Assembly: GCA_003508835.1 (NCBI GenBank)
Contig: PUFA01000647.1
Coordinates: 62,001 to 126,000 of the forward strand
Origin: Eonycteris spelaea
Taxonomy: Eukaryota > Chordata > Mammalia > Chiroptera > Pteropodidae
Reading direction: 5' to 3'
Length of the DNA: 64,000 nucleotides
A model generated the notes under the pieces. The model made no database searches and was not told where the DNA came from. It saw only the letters and a program-made list of their open reading frames with translations. Positions 55,241 through 64,000 of this stretch are shown here, piece after piece. Numbering within the stretch: position 1 is the stretch's first letter; every line of letters starts with the position of its first letter. A program made the position numbers and the translations under genes.

Positions 55241-55979
55241 ACTAACAGTTGTGTATGTTATTTCACATAATAGTCCAGATATTGAATAGATATTGAATAA
55301 CAGATATTGATTAGATAATAAGTTTATTCTTTGTAAGAAGTTGTTTGCATATATAGTGTTCATAACATTAAACAAAATATATTTAATTTTAGTTGCTTAA
55401 TTCATTTAGACTATAAATCTTTTGAGTAAAAGCCTTATTTTGAGAATTCTTCACAACTTGTGAAATGAAATAAAAGCAAAATGTCATCTTTTTCCCTGTC
55501 AAAATTTCTTTGTGGAAAACTCCAAATCTGTATGACAAACATTCAGTATAATCATCTTAGATCAGACTTAATAAAGATTATAAATAGTTCAAAGAAAAGA
55601 AGAGGATTTAGAGAAAATAAGAAGTTCCAAAATATATTTCTTCCACTGATGTCAATCAAAAGTATTTAGCACTGAAAATGTGCCACTTTAGTGAGCACAG
55701 GAGGGTTCTAACTGCTAACAGTGATGGGAAATTCATATTCCTGCATTATAATGTCAAATTATTTAAAAGGTAATTAAAAAATGTAACTGTAAAAACCCTT
55801 ACTGGTAAAATTTCAATTATTTTTATGTTCCATGAGTTTATTCTATGATAATGATATTCTGTTTTTGGCTTTGGTTTTGACTGAACATGGATGCATGCAT
55901 GTATGTTCTCTACACTTCTATTTATCCAGAATATAGAAATCACTGTTATAAAGTGCTAAGAGGGGTGCACAAGCCAATG

Positions 55980-56870
55980 AAAGAATGAGAAATAGATATT
56001 AAATGGGGCAATATACAGAGAGGAAACCCAGGTGGATGATAATCAATTTCATTAGCAATTAGGAAAAGCAAATTAAACAATATTGAGACACCATTTTTAT
56101 ATGCATCAGACTGGAAAAAATTTTAAGTTTGAAAATACCAACTTGGCATTGGCAAAGATGTTAGGGTAACTGGGACTTTCATATACTTCTGGTTGGAGTA
56201 TGTATTGGTACCACTTTAAAGAGTAGTTTGGAGTTTGCTTATTTTTCTGTTTGTTTGGTTTTTTTTTTCTTCACAGATTTTAAGAGGGGCATGGTACCAG
56301 CCAGCTATTATACTCTTACATTTAAACCCTAGAGAACTCTTGCACAGAGTATTGCTTTTTATAGTAAATTTCCACCAGTGAGGGAAGGGTTGATTAATGT
56401 TGGTATATTAATACAATGGAATGCTTTATAGAAATCAAAATCAATTAACTTGATCTATATGCAACCACATGGGTAAACCCTACAAACATAATATTGAGGG
56501 GAAAAAAACAAGTTGGGAGTGACACATACAGTTTGATGTTATTTATATAGATTTAAAAAATATACCAAGCAGCACTAAGTAAATGTTTTTAAGGACAAGC
56601 ACCTATAGTTAAAGTATAAAACATTGATAGGAAAACTACAGACCAATTTCAAAATAGTGGTTGCTTTATGGGAGGGAGAAGGAGAAATGGATCTGGAAAG
56701 AGTACAAAGGTGGCTTCATCTGTATCTGTAACATTTTATTTATTTAAAAAGAAAAAAAATTGTAAATATGCCCAAATAACAAAATTCAGGGTACATGGGT
56801 ATTTGTTATATTATTCTGTGTACTTTTCCATATGTTTAAATATTTCACAATAAAAGTGTGATTTATTCAT
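55980..56870 (+). mobile_element. Old LINE-1 3'-end fragment
   Basis: Sense ORF2 end ('GCAAATTAAACAATATTGAG', 'AATACAATGGAATGCTTTAT') followed by a 3' UTR and A-rich tail ending 'AATATTTCACAATAAAAG'. Confidence 0.7.
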
Positions 56871-56879
56871 CTAACTCAC

Positions 56880-57560
56880 CATAAGCAATGTCAAAAGACT
56901 GATAACAAACTGAAAAAATAGCTACAGCTCATATCACACAGGGCTTATTTTTCTAAGATACAAAGAACTCCTACAAATCCATATGTAAAAAAAAATAAAA
57001 ATATGAGCAAAGAATTTATGACAGTTCACAGAAAAAGAAAACAAAATGGCTTTTGCACATAAACAATTCTCAAGCTCAGTCATAAAAAAGGGAAATGCAA
57101 GTTAAGTCTAAGTTGGGATGCCATATTTTATATAACAGACTTCCAAGGATAAAAAAATGTCTGCTAACACACCATAGTGTGAGGATGTGAAGCGACAGAC
57201 TAACAGATATTGGTGGCAGCTATTAAACACAGCTTCTGTATAGAGCAATTACTTAATATCTATCAAAATTACAAATTCACATACTAAGCAATTTTGTAGG
57301 AATTCATCCTACAGATATACTTGCACATATGCAAAATGACGTATAAGGTTATTTATTGCCAACATTGGAGACAACCTAAACGTCTATCAATAGAGGACTG
57401 GTTAAACAAATTGTAGTAATTCTGTACAATGAGCTAAATGCAGCTGTTAAAGAAGAAATAAACTCTTTATGTACTCATATGGAATAATTGGCAAGATATA
57501 TTAGTGAAAAAAGCCAAAGTGCAGAAAAGTAAGCATGAAATGCACATTGCATATGAATGT
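56880..57560 (+). mobile_element. Old LINE-1 3'-end fragment
   Basis: A second, independent sense L1 end: 'AAGAACTCCTACAAATCCAT', 'GGAGACAACCTAAACGTCTA', 'AGGACTGGTTAAACAAATTG'. Confidence 0.7.
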
Positions 57561-58744
57561 GTTATCTATTCCAAAGATATGGATTCAATTATGTAAGCTA
57601 TATATGTATACCTATTATTAATTTCCATCCACAAATTTGTGTGAAAAACTTTATTTTCAATAATTCAACCTAATTTCTGTTTCTGAGCCCCCCCATCTTA
57701 CCAGTAATATTATCTCAGACCTGTCCCCATCTACCACCATAATCGTACCACAATTCTTATATCTTAATGATATCGATGAGTGACAGCAGTTCTCAATCAT
57801 GTTCACGTAGTTTGCCACTGAGTAAATTTGTGCTTTATGGCTCATGAATCTGGTGCTATCTGATGAATCCATGCCATGTTTGAGATATGACACTCTTTCA
57901 CAATGCTGTCTATAGCATTATCTGCTCAGATGCACACATAGCAATACAGATAAAAAGTATGACTATGGCTGATGATTGATAGGTAGGTAGGTTAGATACA
58001 TAGATAAATAAATAGATAATTACCTACTATGTGTCAGCACTGTGCTGAACACTGAACACTGCAGTGAACAAAAGAGATGAAAATCCCTGACTTCATGGAG
58101 ACTATATTCTAGAGGAAGAGGAGAAGTAGGGTAACTCCAAAGTACTTTTATGAGGAGGCTGGAGTTAAAGATGGTGAGCCCACCTTGCCAGTGGAGTCCA
58201 TGACAGGATTTGGGAGTTCGTAGAAATGAGCAATACGACTGAATTTAGGGGAATGGTTTATAGATATGTCCATGGAACAGCTGAATCTGTTGCCTCCATG
58301 CCCACCCCAATACACATAAGCAATCCAGCAAAAATTTGAAAGCTTTTATAAAGTTATTGTGTCATAAAGGGCTTGAATCACATGGATCTAATGAATCGGT
58401 GGCTGGAAGGGAGAATGTAGGGGAGGGCGACGGAGCATTTCCTCAGGGGAGGAGTATTTTATCACAGATATTATTTAGAATTGCTGATGCTTGGTGATGA
58501 TAAATAGCACACCAACTTTAACTTGTTGTTTTAAATTATTATTTTTAAATTATCTAAAGTAAACACTTCTTTATTGCCTGCCACCCAGTGCAGAATGCTG
58601 TTTTCAGCCACCTTTGCTGGTGATAGGGAATGACAAAGATAGAGGGAGATGTTCTTCTAGAACAAATAAATTAATATAACTTGAGACAGGGTATTTGATA
58701 CAGTAAACCTATATCAAGTATGTAAACTGCTTTACATATTTTTC
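57561..58744. other. Unassigned intergenic DNA
   Basis: No gene recognised. A short TAGA-rich low-complexity patch lies at about 57,980-58,020, followed by a fragment of the unnamed old repeat (58,015-58,130). Confidence 0.4.
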
Positions 58745-59045
58745 AAACAGGTCAGTGGTAAACAAAAAGAATTAGTTCAAGAACTATGCATAGAAACTGG
58801 GATGGGTGGGGGAGGATGAGGAAACAGAGAAAGAAAGCAAAATGAAATGAAGAGAATACATAATGAGAAGGTTTACCAAAAGACACATTGGAAGTATTAT
58901 AGGTATCATGATGGTATTTAGATTTTATAGGTATCATGATGGCTCTTTAAAAAAGAGCACAATCAAGAATTATAGTGTAGCACACCTGAAGTTATGTAAT
59001 GTTATTAAGCAATGTTCCTTCAATAAATTTAATTTAAAAATACAT
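58745..59045 (+). mobile_element. LINE-1 3' end
   Basis: Ends 'TAGCACACCTGAAGTTATGT' and 'ATTAAGCAATGTTCCTTCAA' before an A-rich tail, paralleling the tail at 41.86-42.12 kb. An 18-bp direct repeat lies within it (58,897-58,914 and 58,925-58,942). Confidence 0.65.
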
Positions 59046-59559
59046 ACTTAAAATAAAAAAGAAATACAAGGATTCAAAGAAGATATTTACAACAGTGGGA
59101 AATTAAGAAAACATTTTATAATCTCAAACAAAAAAAAGAAAAATGAATTACAAAGCCACATTAGAAGCAAAGTCCACAACTGAAAGGTAGAAACATTATG
59201 AAAAGGCTCAAGGAAATCACACCAAACAAAATGGAAAAGACCAATGACTATAGAAAGAAAAACTACAGCTGATAAAGTAGATGAAGCTATGTGAAAAATC
59301 CTTCATCTCATTTCAGACACATAAAATACAAGTAAATGTAATAGAAGCAAAACATAGACAGCTATAATTAGAACAAGAAAGGGAAATCCCCAAGTACCAG
59401 AGACAAAAAGAGAAGGCAAAGTTAGATCAGTGACCCTGACCTGAAGTTGAAAACAACCTACGAGGGCATCAGATTTGCTATACACTAGCAGGAATAAGAA
59501 AGGGAGGTCTGGGGACCCTGAGGATTTCCCCAAGTCCTTTCGAAGTTCTTCGAAGTCAA

Positions 59560-59735
59560 ATTACTTTCAAAAAGGTGGGAAGCACGGCAGAGGGAATGCA
59601 GTTAGCATTAATATGATGGCTAGGTGGAGGGCCGGGGAGGGAGGAAAGCAATTGGGGGATCATTTTATGAACTATATAGTATCTAACCAATATACTGTGC
59701 ACTTGAAACTAGTTTTAAATAAATATTTTTTAAAC
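59560..59735 (+). mobile_element. Probable LINE-1 3' end
   Basis: Includes 'CAATATACTGTGCACTTGAA' and an A-rich end. It resembles other lineage-specific L1 tails in the window but is more diverged. Confidence 0.5.
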
Positions 59736-60124
59736 TGAGATTTTATTTGAATTTATCACTCTCATCTATCATTCTGTCTATCAAGTGTACAGTGGAGTTT
59801 TCTCGGAGTTACATGGCCTATGATATTGCAACAGATTGATGCAGAAGCAGAGGAAAATCTAGCTGTCTTCTATTAAGCTAGACATAAAAGATATTTGCAA
59901 AAATGGAAATCAATGAGATCACATTTTTTGTGTATTTTGGAAACATAGTTATTTTTTCATTACAAGCATGTTATTTTTTATTTTTTTACAAATAAAAAAT
60001 GTGTTTTCAGTATTTTTATTTCAAATGAATTAACAAATTAATATTTAAAATGCTATCACTTATAACTTCTATTATGGCAAATATTGATAGATATAATCCA
60101 CATAAACAAAAGCCTTTAGGACGT

Positions 60125-61850
60125 TCAATATTTTTTAATTTTTATTTTAAAATTAACATATAGTAAAATTGACTTTGTTGGCATACAGTTTGGTGTTTTA
60201 ATACTTGTATAGGTTCATGTAACCGTCACCACAATCAGAATAAAAAACAGTTCTATTACCCCCAAAACTCCCTTTTGCTATCCTTTTGTCATATTTCCCT
60301 CCAACCCCTAAGCTCTCACAACCACTGATCCATTCTCCATCACAATGGTTACATCTTTTTGAGAATACCGTATAAATGGAATCATGCAATATGTAACCTT
60401 TTGAGACTTCTTTCCTTCAGCATAATGCCTTTGAGATTCATTCAAGTTATTGAGTGAATCAATAGTTCATTCCTTTTTATTTCTAGGTAGTACCACAGTT
60501 TGTTTATCCATTCGCCTGCTAAAGAATATTTGGGTTATTTCCACTTTGGGCCTATTACAAATACTGCTACTATGAACATTCATGTACAAATTTTTATGTG
60601 AACATTTCTGTAAGGTAAATGCTCAGGAATATAATTGCTAGATCATATGGTAAGTGTATGTTTACCTTTGTAAGAAATGCCAAAATATTTTCCAAAGTGA
60701 CCATAACATTTTGCATTCCGAAGAACAATGAAAGAGCTCTAGTTACTCTGCATCCTTGGTAGCAATAGGTTTCATCATTTTTATATTAGTCTTTCTAAAC
60801 TGTGTATCTTATCATGGTTTCAATATGTATTTTCCTATGGCTAATGTTGTTGAAAATCTTTTCATGTGCTTATTTTCATCCATAGATCCCTTTGTTGATG
60901 TGATTGCTCAAGTCTTTTGGCCATTTTAAAATGGAGTTCTTTTTCTTACTGTTGAGTTGTGAGGTTCTTTATTTATGGTGGATACAAGTCCTTTGTCAGA
61001 TGTGGGAATAGAAAATTTTTCTCTCAGTCTGTAGCTCCTCATTATTCTCTTACCAGTGTTTTCACAGAACAGAATGTTTCAATTTTGCTGAAGTACAATT
61101 TATTATTTATTTTATGAATCGTGAAAAATACTCTTTAACTCAAAGTTATTTCTCCTATGTTTTCTGTTTAAAAGTTTCAAGTTTTATGTCTTACATTTAG
61201 ACCTATTTTTGATTTTCAGTTAATTTTGTAAAAGGTGTGAGATTAAAGTTGAGGTTCTTTTTTATTTTTATTTTTTTGGTCATGGAAGTCCAGTTGTTCC
61301 AATGTCATTTGTTGAAAAGACTATCTTTTTTCCGTAGAATTGTCAAATTCAACTGGTCATATTGGTGTGGTTCTATTTCTGGACTCTATTCTGCATTGAT
61401 TTATGTGTGTGTTCCTTCACAAATACCAAAATGTCTTGATTTCTGTAACTTCATAGTAAGTCTTAAAATCAGGTATGATACTTTGACTTTTTTTATTTTC
61501 AAAATTGTTTTAGCTATTCTCATTTCTTTGTCTTTCATATAAATTTTTGTGTCAGCTTGTCAATGTTAACAAAAATATTGCTTGGATTTTATTGGAATTA
61601 CATGAATGTAGATTAATTCAGAGATAAATGACATCTTTACTACGCCGAGTTTTCCTATCAATGAACATGATATGTCCTTCCATTTATTTAGAATTTCACT
61701 GATTTCGTCCATCAGAATTTTGTAATTTTCAGTATATACTTTTGGTTTTGGACTTCTGTAAGTACATACCAGGTTATACCAGAAGAAATAAAGTGATAAA
61801 CTTATTAATAATTCAGTGATACTATAAAATCTGGTTTTCTCCAACCCACT
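60125..61850 (-). mobile_element. Old LINE-1, 3' portion
   Basis: Antisense 3' UTR ('TAACCGTCACCACAATCAGA', 'TATAAATGGAATCATGCAAT') leading into antisense ORF2 sequence to about 61.8 kb. Frames are broken; the residue string ILNKWKDISCSLIGKL is a recognisable ORF2 remnant at 61.65 kb. Confidence 0.85.
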
Positions 61851-62339
61851 CTATTATTTACTTTCAGAGTATTCAAATAGCTGTTCCAAACATTTTGTCC
61901 AGGTTTTTCAGCTGTATTTTTGGGAGAGAGAGTTTATTCCTCCCTATCACAACAAACTAGTAATTTCTAAGTGTAAATGGGTTCTGAGATGGAAAAGTTA
62001 AAAAATCTCTACATTTTAAGAATTAGAGTTTTAACACTCTCACAGAGATGAAAGATGAGGCCATGAAGCAGGAACAGATTTTCATCTATTAAGCCTTGAG
62101 CTTCCCTTTCACACAAAAGAAGTAGTAAAATTTCATCCACAAGGCCAGAAATATGGCAAGAAGCTCACAGTTGTCCAGCAATAGGCAGAAAATGGTCATC
62201 TTTAAAACAAAGAGCATATAATGAATAACTTCAAAATCATTAGAGAAATAGACAGGAATTTTGTAAAAAGTGATTAATCCAAGAGATGCAGGAAAGGAGG
62301 AGGAAAAGAATTTACGGTTCAAAGAAAATACAGCAACTT

Positions 62340-64000
62340 TCTCTTCTAACCAAGATGGAGTAAAAAGAACTGTGGTTACCTTCTTATCTTAAACAACTAA
62401 AAAGGATGGATAAATTATAAAACAATGGTTTTCAGACACTGACATCAGAAGCAAAGGACACTGATCTTTAAGAGAAGTCAACAAAGTGAGCCCTAGGATT
62501 ACCTCAGCATATTGTCTGGAGAATTTCAGCTCACAGCACAGGCAGGGGAAATCTAAACAGAGCCTAGCAGTCTCCTTGAGTTAAGAAGACATAGATGAAA
62601 ATTCAAGAAGGACAAGGTGATTAGATTCATAGGGTAAAGTGTGTGCATGGATCGTCTAGAATCTTCAGCTGAGTACTGATCAGCATATGCATATGAGGAA
62701 ACTATCCAAGGCCAGGTAATAAGTCACAAGAAATGAGTGTGGCAGACAAGTTTTGGAGCTCAGACAGGGTTGGGAAGGGTTCTTATTCCTAATATTCTGA
62801 GTGGAGAAATCTCTAATACACAGGCTTTGGTAGAGTATTCAGAAGAGTAGTGCCTCAGTAAAGGACAATATTAGCTTTAAACTGCTGCTCTGATCTGCTG
62901 GGGGAAAATTAAAGATAAAATTACCTGCCAATCTGAAATCCTCTCCATAGGAGAAAGAAAGAAAAGTTTTATATGAATAAGCATTAAAGCAGACTGTGAT
63001 GCATTACTGGTAATCTGTTAAACAAGATTGCAAAGAAAGAAATAAATCCTATTATTATGTATGCAATGTGCCCATTATATTCATGTTCTTAAGATAAATA
63101 AGTTGTCCTTATAAAAGAGGACTTAAAAATGCTGTTTACTATACATTACTTCATAATTCATCCTAAGTTCACCTGGTAATTGGAGTAGCCATCTGTGCTA
63201 GTTACTTGCTTTACCTGAAGCTAAAAATAAAACTTCTCATATCTCTATGACAAGCAGGTGCTTACAGCTTAGAGCAAGGTACCTAGGCTAAGCCACTAGG
63301 ATGACAGAGAATATAGGGGTGTATCCTTCTTGATATTTACATCTCAAAGAAATGGTTCACAAGTGCCTTAAAAAAATTTCTGGGTTACAAGGCTGGCAAG
63401 AGGTTTTTTAAGTCTTTGAAAAGACATACATGCTAAAGGAACTGAGGAAGGATTTGCAAGTACTAGGTTTCTCAAAGAAATACTCTAAGAAAATAGAGGA
63501 AGAAAAGTTCTCTTTCCTTTTTGGCAACAGGGAAAGTTCAATTAATTTTTATTTTCCTTCTAGATTTTACTTTACAGAGATTAAAAGCAAACTTCAAAAA
63601 GGATCGAACTTTTTCCAGTAATTTAACTGCATCCCAGAAACAGCTTAAAATTATTAAAAGAAATTCAGAAAATTTAGTATCAAACAACATAAAATTCACA
63701 ATGTTTGGCATCCAATAAAAAATTATCAGGTATGCAAAGAAGCAGGAAAATGTAACTCATAGTAAGGAAAATATAATCAATAGTAACAAACCCAGAAATG
63801 AAACAGATAATAGAGTTCAGAGACAAGGTCATTAAAACAGTAGCTATAAATATATTCTATACGTGGGGAGGAAAGCAAGAGTATGTTAAGGAGAGAAATG
63901 GAAGATATAAATAAAGATTCACTTTGAATTTGTAGAGATCAAAATGTATGCCTGTGATATAAAATATACTGGATTAGATCAAGAGCAGATTAGGCACTCT
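62340..64000 (+). mobile_element. HAL1 element, cut by window end
   Basis: Starts with an 'ACCAAGATGGAGTAAAAAGA'-type 5' end and a 5' UTR like that at 43.9 kb. From about 63.45 kb it shows an ORF1-like region ('AGTTCAGAGACAAGGTCATT', 'ACTGGATTAGATCAAGAGCA'). It continues beyond the window. Confidence 0.65.

Overview
This is mammalian nuclear DNA, not prokaryotic. It holds one protein-coding gene in a landscape of LINE-1, HAL1, MIR, L2, hAT-Charlie and LTR fossils. The gene matches USP27X, the intronless X-linked retrogene of USP22, so the window is very probably X-chromosomal (equivalent of human Xp11.23). Its 438-codon AUG-initiated frame (35966-37282) keeps the length, catalytic residues and C-terminus I remember for human USP27X. 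Several young LINE-1 3' ends (4015-4190, 41860-42125, 48905-55090, 58745-59045) have a 'GTACACCTGAAA...CCAATGTTACCCC' style tail that I associate with bats. I therefore lean to a bat or other laurasiatherian mammal, but this is an impression, not proof.

Layout. 1-4.2 kb: a MIR, a probable ERV1 solo LTR and a short L1 tail. 4.2-17.7 kb: mostly unassigned sequence with an L1 ORF2/3'UTR fragment (7.3-8.4 kb), an L1 tail (10.7 kb), possible LTR-retroelement internal sequence (11.1-13.1 kb), a MaLR solo LTR (13.9-14.4 kb) and a MIR. 17.7-25.4 kb: an old, nearly full-length antisense L1 interrupted by an L1 tail and by a processed ferritin light chain (FTL) pseudogene at 21.07-21.95 kb. 25.4-32.7 kb: further L1 tails, MER5A, MIRs and an L2. 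32.7-35.7 kb: repeat-poor, GC-rich DNA rising into a CpG island, with a hAT-Charlie MITE just upstream of the gene. 35.0-38.0 kb: USP27X and its probable 3' UTR. 38-43.5 kb: a compound microsatellite, L2, L1 tails and MER20. 43.5-64 kb: almost continuous LINE sequence, comprising HAL1 elements, an L1 with a 5' inversion, a full-length decayed L1 (48.9-55.1 kb), more L1 tails and a HAL1 cut by the window end.

The point of greatest interest is that the USP27X frame stays open for 325 codons upstream of the usual AUG. That upstream part encodes a complete USP22-like ZnF-UBP domain preceded by an acidic repeat and a Pro/Arg-rich tract, but contains no ATG. The conventional AUG falls inside the last C-x-x-C zinc-ligand pair of that domain and has a weak context. 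This suggests the real protein begins at a near-cognate (non-AUG) codon. I found no CRISPR array, operon, tRNA, rRNA or other system beyond this.
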